A stretch of 64,000 nucleotides of DNA from Bin95 sp965220855. GTDB taxonomy: Bacteria; Pseudomonadota; Alphaproteobacteria; Bin95. Under the pieces are notes generated by a model. It did not search any database. It had not been told where the DNA came from and saw only the letters and a list, made by a program, of their open reading frames with translations. This document shows, piece after piece, positions 26,592 through 34,795 of the stretch. Position 1 is the stretch's first letter. Every line of letters starts with the position of its first letter. Both the position numbers and the translations under genes were made by a program. Location of the stretch: assembly GCA_965220855.1 (NCBI GenBank), contig CBDCQY010000001.1, forward strand, positions 434,001 to 498,000. The letters are read 5' to 3'.

Positions 26592-27980
26592 TCAATATCC
26601 CTCCGGCGTGCGGCGACGCCACTCGGTGGCCTGCTCATAGGCCCAGCCGATGCGCAGCGCCAGCGCCTCCGCGCCGTCGCGGGTATTGATCAGCAGCGAG
26701 GTCGGCAGGCCCTCGCGGGTGAAGCCGTTGCGGAGCGCCAGGCCCGTCAGCCCCAGATAATTGCCCATGCGGGTGACGGTCGCCGGCGTCTGGCGCTGAT
26801 CGACCGCCGCCACCGGGAGCGCGGCGAAACAGGCCGTCGGCGTCAGCAGCGCATCCACGCCGTCCATCGCCTCCTCGAACTCCGCCATCGCCGCCCGGCG
26901 GTCGAGCAGCGTCGCCACATAGTCGCGCGCCGTGAGCCGCCCGCCCGCCTCGACGCGCGGGCGCACATCCGGGTCCAGCTGCTGCTCCGGATTGTCGATC
27001 ACCTCCTGCAGGTGCGTGTAGCTCTCCGCGCCGATAATGGCCGCCACCCGCTGCTCGAAATCGGCGAAGCGGCGCGGCAGGGCGACATCGACGATCTGCG
27101 CGCCCAGCTCCTCGAACACTTCGAGCGCCGCGTCATAGGCCGCCAGCACTTCGGCGTCGAAAGCCGCGCGCTCGCCCTCCGGCAGGCGCGCAAGGCAGAG
27201 CCGGGCGACGCCCCGGCGGAGGCCGGAAGCGGCGTCGGCGGGCGCGAGCCGGCCCGTGTTGGGGTCGCGCGGGTCCGGCCCCTGCATCGCCTCCAGCAGC
27301 CAGGCGCAATCCTCCACCGCGTGGGCCAGCGGCCCCGGCGTGTCGAGCGTGTGCGAGAGCGGCAGCACGCCATGGGTACTGATGCGCCCGACCGAGGTCT
27401 TGAGGCCGGCCGCGCCGCAAAAGGCCGCCGGCAGGCGCACCGAGCCGCCGGTGTCGGTGCCGATGCCGCAAGGGACGAGGCCGGCGGCGATCGCCGCGCC
27501 GGTGCCGCTGGAGGAGCCGCCGGGGATGCGGTGCGTCTCGCGGTCCCAGGGGTTCCAGGGCGTGCCGAGCGAATTGTTGGTGCCCCAGCCGCCATAGGCG
27601 AACTCGACCGTGTGCGTCTTGCCGATGACGATCATGCCGGCGGCGCGCAGCCGCTCCACCAGCGTGGCGGTGGTCGGCGAGCGGCGCTCCTTCCAGATCG
27701 CCGCCCCGCCGGTGGTGATCCGCCCCTCGATGTCGCAGAGGTCCTTGACGCCGATCGGCACGCCATGCAGCGGCCCGATGCGATGCCCGGCGCGGATCGC
27801 GCGATGCGCCGCCTCGGCGGCCTCGCGCGCCTCGTCGGCATAGACGGCGGCGAAGGCGTGCAGCTTCGGGTCCAGCGTGGCGATGCGCTCCAGGCAGCTT
27901 TCCACCAGCTCGACCGGCGAGAGCCGCCCGGCGGCGATCTCGGGCGCGAGGCTGTGGATCGGGGCGAAGGGGTCGGGCAT
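26592..27980 (-). CDS. Amidase-signature family hydrolase
   Basis: A 462-residue amidase starting MPDPFAPIHSLAPEI. The Ser-cisSer-Lys triad is readable: Lys79 in HGVPIGVKDLCD, cis-Ser156 in PGGSSSGTGAAIAAG and nucleophile Ser180 in GTDTGGSVRLPAAFCG. It hydrolyses an amide, but substrate-specific regions give no clear answer; no gatB or gatC genes flank it, so a tRNA amidotransferase role is unlikely. It is divergent from the thiolase-like gene at 28082 and followed by the CinA-type gene. Confidence 0.92.
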   Translation of the reverse strand: MPDPFAPIHSLAPEIAAGRLSPVELVESCLERIATLDPKLHAFAAVYADEAREAAEAAHRAIRAGHRIGPLHGVPIGVKDLCDIEGRITTGGAAIWKERRSPTTATLVERLRAAGMIVIGKTHTVEFAYGGWGTNNSLGTPWNPWDRETHRIPGGSSSGTGAAIAAGLVPCGIGTDTGGSVRLPAAFCGAAGLKTSVGRISTHGVLPLSHTLDTPGPLAHAVEDCAWLLEAMQGPDPRDPNTGRLAPADAASGLRRGVARLCLARLPEGERAAFDAEVLAAYDAALEVFEELGAQIVDVALPRRFADFEQRVAAIIGAESYTHLQEVIDNPEQQLDPDVRPRVEAGGRLTARDYVATLLDRRAAMAEFEEAMDGVDALLTPTACFAALPVAAVDQRQTPATVTRMGNYLGLTGLALRNGFTREGLPTSLLINTRDGAEALALRIGWAYEQATEWRRRTPEGY

Positions 27981-28081
27981 GGCGGCGCGTGCTCCTCTCC
28001 GGCGAGACCGGGCCAGTATGGCGCAGCCCGCCCGGCCGCGATAGCATCCCCGGCAGTGGCGAAGAGCGGGGAGGGAGGCGC

Positions 28082-29239
28082 ATGGCGGCGTCGCTGGGCG
28101 GCAAGGCGGCCATCGTCGGCATCGGCGAGACGGCCTATGAGCGCGGGTCGGAGAAGAGCGCGCTCGCGCTGCAACTGGAGGCGGCGCTGAAGGCGGTCGA
28201 GGACGCCGGGCTGCAGCCGGGAGACATAGACGGCGTCATCCCCTACGCCTCGGGCGCGGCCGTCGCCGAGGACTTCATCACCAATCTCGGCCTCGAAGAC
28301 GTCACCTTCTCGGCCACCACGCCGATGGGCGGGGCCAGCTGCGTCGCGGCGATCCAGGCGGCGGCGCTCGCGGTCGCCTCCGGCCTCTGCCGCCATGTGC
28401 TGCTGCCCATCGGGCGGCGCGGCTATTCGGACTCGCGCGTCGCCTCGCGCGTCTCCGCCATGCCGCAATTCCATGTCGTCTCCGAGTTCGAGGCGCCCGC
28501 AGGCGCGCTCGCCCCGGCGCAGCTCTACGCCCCCATGGCGCGCCGCCATATGGAGCTTTACGGCACGACGGCGGAGCAGTTCGCGGAAGTCGCGGTCACC
28601 ATGCGCCGGCACGCGCTGCTCAACGACAATGCGATCATGCGAAAGCCGCTCTCGGTCGAGGACCACCACGCCTCGCGGATGATCGCCGACCCCTTCCGCC
28701 TGTTCGACTGCTGCCTGGAGAGCGACGGCGGCGCGGCGCTGGTGATCTCCGGGGCCGAACGCGCCGCCGACACCCGCCGCCCGGCGCCGATTCTGGGCGT
28801 GGCGGAGGGCCATCCCGACTCGCCGAGCGTCATCACCCAGCGCCCGGACATCACCCGGCTCGGCCTCGCCAAGGCCGCGCCGCGCGCCTTCGCCATGGCC
28901 GGCTGCGCGCCCGCCGACATCGATGTCGCGGAGATCTACGACTGCTTCACCTGGACGGTGATCTGCCAGCTGGAGGACCTCGGCTTCTGCGCCAAGGGCG
29001 AGGGCGGGGCCTTCGTCGAGGACGGGCGCATCGCGCTCGACGGCGCGCTGCCGGTCAACACCCATGGCGGCCTGCTGAGCCAGGCGCATATCGTCGGCAT
29101 GAACCATGTCTGCGAGCTGGTGAAGCAGATGCGCGGCGAGGCCGGCCGCGCGCAGGTGGCCGACGCCGAACTCGGCCTGGTGACCGGCTATGGCGATCTG
29201 GGCGACGGCTCGCTCGCGATCCTGGGCCGGGCGGCATGA
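28082..29239 (+). CDS. Thiolase-like acyl-CoA enzyme
   Basis: A 385-residue thiolase-superfamily protein starting at ATG 28082 (MAASLGGKAAIVGIGETAY). The N-terminal region has SATTPMGGASCVAAIQAA with Cys87 near the usual nucleophile position. The C-terminal half has VAEIYDCFTWTV and VNTHGGLLSQAHIVGMNHV, with the His of the HxxG-like motif. The usual second catalytic Cys (CxG) near the C-terminus is not seen. This fits the SCP-x/lipid-transfer thiolase-like subgroup, whose members pair with DUF35 proteins, as in Ltp2-type aldolases. The next gene is such a DUF35 protein, overlapped by ATGA. Thiolytic versus aldolytic activity cannot be decided by eye. Confidence 0.88.
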   Translation: MAASLGGKAAIVGIGETAYERGSEKSALALQLEAALKAVEDAGLQPGDIDGVIPYASGAAVAEDFITNLGLEDVTFSATTPMGGASCVAAIQAAALAVASGLCRHVLLPIGRRGYSDSRVASRVSAMPQFHVVSEFEAPAGALAPAQLYAPMARRHMELYGTTAEQFAEVAVTMRRHALLNDNAIMRKPLSVEDHHASRMIADPFRLFDCCLESDGGAALVISGAERAADTRRPAPILGVAEGHPDSPSVITQRPDITRLGLAKAAPRAFAMAGCAPADIDVAEIYDCFTWTVICQLEDLGFCAKGEGGAFVEDGRIALDGALPVNTHGGLLSQAHIVGMNHVCELVKQMRGEAGRAQVADAELGLVTGYGDLGDGSLAILGRAA

Positions 29240-29637
29240 GCGCGCGCCCGCTGCCGGAGCCGTCCATCGACTCCAAACCCTATTGGGACGGCTTGCGCGA
29301 AGGTCGGCTGCCGATCCAGCGCTGCGCCGATTGCGGAACCTTGCGCCACTATCCGCGCCCGATGTGCGCGGTCTGCCACTCCATGGCGGTCGAGTGGATC
29401 GAGGCGTGCGGGCGCGGCCGGCTGCACAGCTGGACGGAGGTCCACCACCCCTTCGTGCCGGGCTTCCGCGACGAACTCCCCTATATCATGGCCACGGTGG
29501 AGCTGGAGGAGGGCGTGCGCCTGCAATGCCAGCTGCTGGAGGCCGAGGCCGCGCGTCTGGCGCTCGACATGCCGGTCGCGATCGTCCTCCGCGAGGTCGA
29601 GGACGGGCTGACGCTGCCCTTCGCGCGGCCCGCCTGA
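29236..29637 (+). CDS. DUF35 zinc-ribbon/OB-fold acyl-CoA-binding partner
   Basis: A 133-residue DUF35 protein. The N-terminal helix contains SKPYWDGLREGRL. The rubredoxin-like zinc ribbon has Cys30, Cys33, Cys44 and Cys47 (CADC and CAVC). An OB-fold domain follows (GRLHSWTEVHHPF to IVLREVEDG). Proteins of this family form complexes with thiolase-like enzymes and bind acyl-CoA. It shares ATGA with the upstream thiolase-like gene, so the two are translated together. Confidence 0.93.
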   Translation: MSARPLPEPSIDSKPYWDGLREGRLPIQRCADCGTLRHYPRPMCAVCHSMAVEWIEACGRGRLHSWTEVHHPFVPGFRDELPYIMATVELEEGVRLQCQLLEAEAARLALDMPVAIVLREVEDGLTLPFARPA

Positions 29638-29642
29638 AGCTC

Positions 29643-31307
29643 TCAGGCCGCGACGGCGATATCCAGCAGCGCCTGGCGCTTCTCCTCCTGCACGACCGCG
29701 ATGGCGCGGGCGAGCGCCTCCGGCAGCGCCTCGGGGTCCTCGACCCGCTCGCCATGGCCGCCGCAGGCGCGCGCCACCAGGTCGTAGCGCGGCGCAGGCT
29801 CCAGCGACGTGAAGGGCATGACATTGGCGCGGCTGGCGTGGCCGTCCGGATAGACCGAAAGCGCCGCCTTGCGCACCGCGTTATAGACGCCATTGTCGAA
29901 CACCAGCGTGAGCACCGGCAGGTCCAGCGCCGCGCTCGCCTGATGGCAGGCGAGCGGATTGGCGAACATGTAGGAGCCGTCGCCGACGCAGGCGACCGCG
30001 AGGCGCTCCGGCCGGGCGAGCTTCGCGCCCAGCGCCGCCGGCAGGCCCCAGCCGAGGCCGCCGGCCGGCGAATGGCTGACATAGCCGAGCGGGTCGCGCG
30101 CGGTGAGCGCCGCCATGGGCGCGCCCAGCTCGTTGAAGATCATCGCGCCTTCGGGCAGGGCGCGGTCGAGACAGCGGCCGACCCAGCCGGCCGACATCGG
30201 CCGTGTGGCGCCGGCCTCGGCGGCGGCGAGCCGGTCGGCGCGCATGGCGGCGCAGCGCCGCGCGACCGCCTCGCGGCGCTCCTCTGCGGCGGGCGTCATC
30301 CGCTCCGCCAGCGCCGCCAGCACGGCCTCCGCCTCGCCGGCGATGGCGACATCGCAGGGGAAGCCGCGCATCGGCAGGTCCTGGAACAGCGGGTCGGGGC
30401 CGGCCTGCACCACCTTGCAGTCCGGCCGGATGTCGCGGTCGGCCGGCATCCAGGGCGCCATGGCGTCGAGCGCCAGCACCGCGTCGGCCTCCTCCAGCCA
30501 GGAGCCGGGGTCGAAGCCGCCATGCATGGCGTGGTCGCCCGGCAGCGAGGCGCGCGAGGCCCAGAACTCCACCACCGGCATGGCGAAGCGGGCGGCGAAA
30601 TCGCCGAGCGCCGGCCAGCCCGCGCCCCGGCTGGCGACGATCAGCGGCCGGGCGGCGCCCTCCAGCAGCCGGGCCGCGGCCGCGACGCTCGCGGGGTCCG
30701 GCGCGCCCGGCGCCACCGGGCCGAGCCGCGCTTCCGGCGCGATGCGGAAATCCGCCAGCGTCTCGGCCATGAGCTCGCGCGGCATGGTGAAATAGACCGG
30801 CCCCCGGGGCGGCGTCAGCGCGATGGCGAGCGCGCGCTCGACCACCGTCTCCAGCTGGTCGGCGAGGCGCAGCTCATAGTCCCACTTGACCGACTCGCGC
30901 AGCATCCCGGCCTGGTCGAACATCTCCTGGCCCCAGTGGATGGCGCGGTCGCGCGCGCCCCGGCGGCCCTTCTCGGTCACCGGCGTGCGCCCGGCGGCCA
31001 TGAAGATCGGCACATTGTCCCGCCGGGCGTTGATCAGCCCCATCAGCGCATTGGCGGTGCCGACATTCACATGCGTCATCACTGCCGCGATCTTGCCGGA
31101 TGCGCGCCAATAGCCGTCCGCCATGCCGACCGCCACCGTCTCATGCGCGATGGTGAGCGGCGTCGGGAAGTCGAGCCCGCTCTCCCCGGCGCGCGCATAG
31201 GCCTCCACGATGGAGGCGAAATCGGTGCCCGGATTGGCGAACAGAAATTCGACGCCGCGCGCCTTCAAGAGCGCGAGCCAGGCCTCCGCGACCGTGACCT
31301 CGGCCAT
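29643..31307 (-). CDS. Thiamine-diphosphate-dependent enzyme (acetolactate synthase-like)
   Basis: A 554-residue ThDP enzyme. The catalytic Glu is Glu56 in TIAHETVAVGMADGYWR. The ThDP/Mg motif begins GDGSYMFANPLACHQASA and ends in VFDN. The central domain (about 190-320) has lost a clear FAD-binding pattern, so a non-FAD decarboxylase or lyase resembling benzoylformate decarboxylase or oxalyl-CoA decarboxylase is possible. Arg and His residues in RDRAIHWGQEMFDQAG are conserved in hypothetical acetolactate-synthase-like proteins. The gene lies six bases from the VOC gene upstream on the same strand. Confidence 0.88.
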   Translation of the reverse strand: MAEVTVAEAWLALLKARGVEFLFANPGTDFASIVEAYARAGESGLDFPTPLTIAHETVAVGMADGYWRASGKIAAVMTHVNVGTANALMGLINARRDNVPIFMAAGRTPVTEKGRRGARDRAIHWGQEMFDQAGMLRESVKWDYELRLADQLETVVERALAIALTPPRGPVYFTMPRELMAETLADFRIAPEARLGPVAPGAPDPASVAAAARLLEGAARPLIVASRGAGWPALGDFAARFAMPVVEFWASRASLPGDHAMHGGFDPGSWLEEADAVLALDAMAPWMPADRDIRPDCKVVQAGPDPLFQDLPMRGFPCDVAIAGEAEAVLAALAERMTPAAEERREAVARRCAAMRADRLAAAEAGATRPMSAGWVGRCLDRALPEGAMIFNELGAPMAALTARDPLGYVSHSPAGGLGWGLPAALGAKLARPERLAVACVGDGSYMFANPLACHQASAALDLPVLTLVFDNGVYNAVRKAALSVYPDGHASRANVMPFTSLEPAPRYDLVARACGGHGERVEDPEALPEALARAIAVVQEEKRQALLDIAVAA

Positions 31308-31313
31308 GGCCCG

Positions 31314-31805
31314 TCAGCCGTCGGCCGGCGCGAAGCCCGGCTCGTCCCGGAAGCGCTCCTCGGTCCAGCGCATAAGCGCCTCGTCGGAGAGCGCGGGGTC
31401 CCAGGTCACCGCCTGCGGCTGGGCGACCTTCCAAGGCGTGTCGCAGAAGATCTCGATGCCGTTCCGCTCCGGGTCCTCGAAATAGATCGACCAGGTGTTG
31501 CCGTGGCTGCGCGGGCGGTAGCCGACCCCCTCCCCGTCGAGCGCGGCCGCGAGCGCGCGCAGCGCGCCCAAATCGTCGATGCGGAAGGCGGCGTGGTTGA
31601 CGCTGTTGGAGGGGCCGGGCCGCTCGCGCCCGTTTATGAAGGCGAGCTGGTGATGCTCGCGGGCATCCTGGCTCAGGAAGACGATCTCGCGCTCGCCGAG
31701 CATTCCCCGGTCGGTGACCTCGAAGCCGAGCACATCGGTGTAGAAGGCCAGCATCCGCTCCGCATCCTCGACATAGAGCACCATATGGGACCATCCGAGC
31801 GCCAT
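31314..31805 (-). CDS. VOC-family glyoxalase/extradiol dioxygenase-like protein
   Basis: A 163-residue vicinal-oxygen-chelate protein. ATG 31805 was chosen because GGAG lies about nine bases upstream; GTG 31814 is an alternative. The first beta-alpha-beta-beta-beta unit starts MALGWSHMVLYVEDAERMLAFYTDVLGF, with a possible metal His in WSHMVLY. The second unit has NHAAFRIDDL (His) and NGIEIFCDTP (Glu), the usual three-residue metal site. The roughly 40-residue C-terminal tail is an extension. It is probably co-transcribed with the ThDP enzyme; the joint pathway is unknown. Confidence 0.85.
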   Translation of the reverse strand: MALGWSHMVLYVEDAERMLAFYTDVLGFEVTDRGMLGEREIVFLSQDAREHHQLAFINGRERPGPSNSVNHAAFRIDDLGALRALAAALDGEGVGYRPRSHGNTWSIYFEDPERNGIEIFCDTPWKVAQPQAVTWDPALSDEALMRWTEERFRDEPGFAPADG

Positions 31806-31822
31806 GGCCGTCACTCCCCTTG

Positions 31823-33649
31823 CTATTCCGCCGCCATGCGCCGAGCGTGACGCCTGCGGGCGTGGATGTCGAGATGGCGCTTGCGCAGCCGGATCGCGCC
31901 CGGCGTGATCTCGACCAGCTCGTCATCGGCGATCCAGGCCATGGCGCCTTCCAGCGTGAGCTCCGCCGGCGGCGTCAGCAGGATGGCGTCGTCCTTGCCG
32001 GCGGCGCGGAAATTGGTGAGCTGCTTGGTCTTGAGCGGGTTGACCTCCAGGTCCTCGGCCCGCGCGCATTCGCCGATCACCATGCCGCCATAGACCGCAT
32101 CGCCCGGACGCACGAACAGCCGCCCGCGCTCCTCCAGGCCCCAGAGCGCATAGGCCGCCGCGTCGCCCTGGGCGAGCGAGATCATGGCGCCCCGCCGCCG
32201 GCCGGCCAGCCGGCCCTTGTGCGGCGCATAGCCGTGGAACAGGCGGTGCATCACGCCGCTGCCGCGCGTGTCGGCCAGGAACTCGCCGTGATAGCCGATC
32301 AGCCCGCGCGAGGGCGCGAGAAACACCAGCCGCTGCCGCCCGGCGCCCGTGGGGCGCATCTCGGTCATCTCCGCCTTGCGCGCGCCGAGCTTCTCCACCA
32401 CCGCGCCGGCGTGGTCGGCATCGACATCCACCACCACCTCCTCGACCGGCTCCAGCCGCCGCCCGGTCTCGGGGTCTTCGCGAAACAGCACGCGCGGGCG
32501 CGAGACCGACAGCTCGAAGCCCTCGCGGCGCATGGTCTCGATCAGCACCGCCATTTGCAGCTCGCCCCGACCGGCGACCTCCAGCGCGTCGCGTTCGGCG
32601 CTCTCGGTCACCCGGATCGCGACATTGCCCTCCGCCTCGCGCAAGAGCCGGGCGCGAATCTCGCGCGAGGTCAGCCGGTCGCCCTCGCGCCCGGCGAGCG
32701 GCGAATCGTTGACCGACAGGGTGAGCGCGAGCGTCGGCGGGTCGATGGGGCGGGCCGGCAGCGGCGTGGCCAGTTCCGGCGCGGCCAGCGTGTCGGCCAC
32801 GGTCGCGGCCTGCAAGCCGGCGAGCGCCACGATGTCGCCGGCAGACGCGTGCTCGACGGGCGTGCGGTCCAGCCCGCGAAAGGCCAGCAGGCGGCTGGCG
32901 CGCGCGCGTTCGACGACGCCCGCGCCCGGCCTGAGCGCCTGGATCGGGCGGTTGGCGGCGATCTCGCCGCTCTCGATGCGCCCGATCAGCAGGCGGCCGA
33001 GAAAGGGGTCGGACTCCAGCATGGCGGCCGCCATGGCGAACGGCCCGTCCGCTTCCGCGCGCGGCGCGGGCACATGGCCCAGCACGGTCTCGAACAGCGG
33101 CCCGAGGCCGTCGCGCGGGCCTTCCGGATCGCCCGCCGCCCAGCCCTGCTTCGCCGAGGCGAACAGGCAGGGGAAGTCCAGCTGGCGCTCGTCGGCGTCG
33201 AGCGCGGCGAACAGGTCGAAGGTCTCGTCCTGCACCTCGAAGGGCCGGGCCTCGGCCTTATCGACCTTGTTGACCACCACGATGGGCGCGAGGCCGGCGG
33301 CCAGCGCCTTGCCGAGCACGAACTTGGTCTGCGGCATCGGCCCCTCGGCGGCATCGACCAGCAGCAGGCAGCCATCCACCATGCCGAGCACGCGCTCCAC
33401 CTCGCCGCCGAAATCGGCGTGGCCCGGCGTATCGACGATATTGATGCGCGCGCCCCGCCATTCCACCGAGGCGCATTTGGCGAGGATGGTGATGCCGCGC
33501 TCGCGCTCCAGATCGTGCGAGTCGAGCGCGCGCTCCGCGCCCTGCTGGCTGCGCCGGAGCGCGCCGGCCTGGCGCAAGAGCCCATCGACGAGCGTGGTCT
33601 TGCCGTGATCGACATGGGCGATGATGGCGATATTGCGCAGATCGGTCAT
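31823..33649 (-). CDS. typA: Ribosome-associated GTPase TypA/BipA
   Basis: A 608-residue translational GTPase starting at ATG 33649 (MTDLRNIAIIAHVDHGKTTL). G1 is AHVDHGKT (residues 11-18), G2 is RGITI, G3 is DTPGHADFGGEVER and G4 is NKVDK. The BipA-specific region includes SRGLIGYHGEFLADTRGSGVMHRLFHGY and the C-terminal VNPLKTKQLTNFRAAGKDDA. It assists ribosome biogenesis and stress or cold responses. A distinctive variant is HDLERERGIT in place of the more common NDLERERGIT. It is divergent from 33686 with only 36 bases between the start codons. Confidence 0.97.
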   Translation of the reverse strand: MTDLRNIAIIAHVDHGKTTLVDGLLRQAGALRRSQQGAERALDSHDLERERGITILAKCASVEWRGARINIVDTPGHADFGGEVERVLGMVDGCLLLVDAAEGPMPQTKFVLGKALAAGLAPIVVVNKVDKAEARPFEVQDETFDLFAALDADERQLDFPCLFASAKQGWAAGDPEGPRDGLGPLFETVLGHVPAPRAEADGPFAMAAAMLESDPFLGRLLIGRIESGEIAANRPIQALRPGAGVVERARASRLLAFRGLDRTPVEHASAGDIVALAGLQAATVADTLAAPELATPLPARPIDPPTLALTLSVNDSPLAGREGDRLTSREIRARLLREAEGNVAIRVTESAERDALEVAGRGELQMAVLIETMRREGFELSVSRPRVLFREDPETGRRLEPVEEVVVDVDADHAGAVVEKLGARKAEMTEMRPTGAGRQRLVFLAPSRGLIGYHGEFLADTRGSGVMHRLFHGYAPHKGRLAGRRRGAMISLAQGDAAAYALWGLEERGRLFVRPGDAVYGGMVIGECARAEDLEVNPLKTKQLTNFRAAGKDDAILLTPPAELTLEGAMAWIADDELVEITPGAIRLRKRHLDIHARRRHARRMAAE

Positions 33650-33685
33650 AGTGCGGGCGTCGGTCCGGGCGGGAGCGTGGAGGGC

Positions 33686-34783
33686 ATGGCGGCGGTTTCC
33701 TATAGCAATCCGCGCACGGGCGCGACCTGGCCCGCGACGCAGGCGCTCTGGCGCGCGCCGGACGATGGCGGCCTGCTGGAGCTGACGCCCGGCCGGGGCC
33801 TCGGGCGGGACGAGATCGAGCGGGGCGAGGTCTCGCTCTGGCGCTACCGGGCCGCGATCCGCCTCGCCGACGGCGCGCGCGTCAGCCTGGGCGAGGGCTT
33901 CACGCCGCTGGTCGAGACGGTCTGGGAAGGCCGGCGGCTGCTGTTCAAATGCGAGCATCTGATGCCGACCGGCTCCTTCAAGGACCGGGGCAGCGCCGTC
34001 ATGGTCTCGCATCTGAAGCAGGCCGGGGTGTCGGCGCTGATGGAGGACAGTTCCGGCAATGCCGGCGCCTCGATCGCCGCCTATGCGGCCCAGGCCGGCA
34101 TTCGGGCGCGCATCCTGGCCCCGGAGAGCGCGCCGCGCGCCAAGCGCGTGCAGATCGCCGCCGCCGGAGCCGAACTGGACCTGGTCGCAGGCGACCGCGA
34201 CGCGGTTCAGGAGGCGGCGCTGGCGGCGGCCGAAAGCGCCTTCTACGCCAGCCACAACCGCCAGCCCTTCTTCCTGGAGGGCGTGAAGACGCTGGCTTTC
34301 GAGCTCTGGGAGCAGCTGGGCTTTCGCGCCCCGGCGGCGGTGGCCGCGCCCTGCGGCAACGGCGCCAATATCCTCGGCCTCTGGCTGGGCTTCCGGGAAT
34401 TGCAGGCGGCGGGGCAGATCGAGGCCATCCCCCGCCTCCACGCCGTGCAGGCCGCCAATGTGGCCCCGCTCGCCGCCTTGCTCGCCGGCCGCTCCCCGCC
34501 GCCGGCGCGGCCGACCGTCGCGGACGGCATCGCCACGGCGCGCCCGGTGCGCGGACCGGCGGTTGCGGCTGCGCTCCGGGCCACCGGCGGCGGCGTGCTG
34601 ACGGTCGGCGAGGCCGCGATCCGCGACGCGATGGTGCGCCTCTCCCGGTCCGGCTGGTTCGTCGAGCCGACCTCCGCCACCGTGCTCGCCGCCCTGCCGC
34701 AAATCCCGGACGAGGACCTGGCGGTCGTCCTGACCGGCTCCGGCCTCAAGGCCCTCGACATCTGGGCCGAGCTTTCCTGTTGA
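33686..34783 (+). CDS. Threonine-synthase-like PLP enzyme
   Basis: A 365-residue fold-type II PLP enzyme starting at ATG 33686. The N-terminus resembles the zinc-less part of short threonine synthases (VSLGEGFTPLVE), the PLP Lys is in MPTGSFKDRGSAVMV, and the phosphate-binding loop is EDSSGNAGASIAAYAAQAG. The second domain has PCGNGANILGLWLGF. It could be a second threonine synthase or another beta-replacing enzyme such as a threonine dehydratase or diaminopropionate enzyme; a canonical long thrC is present at 23498. Confidence 0.85.
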   Translation: MAAVSYSNPRTGATWPATQALWRAPDDGGLLELTPGRGLGRDEIERGEVSLWRYRAAIRLADGARVSLGEGFTPLVETVWEGRRLLFKCEHLMPTGSFKDRGSAVMVSHLKQAGVSALMEDSSGNAGASIAAYAAQAGIRARILAPESAPRAKRVQIAAAGAELDLVAGDRDAVQEAALAAAESAFYASHNRQPFFLEGVKTLAFELWEQLGFRAPAAVAAPCGNGANILGLWLGFRELQAAGQIEAIPRLHAVQAANVAPLAALLAGRSPPPARPTVADGIATARPVRGPAVAAALRATGGGVLTVGEAAIRDAMVRLSRSGWFVEPTSATVLAALPQIPDEDLAVVLTGSGLKALDIWAELSC

Positions 34784-34795
34784 CACCGGCCGGCC

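Noticed and set aside
29190..31850. An 886-codon plus-strand frame across the ThDP and VOC genes
   Set aside because: Antisense shadow; the minus-strand proteins have intact catalytic motifs.
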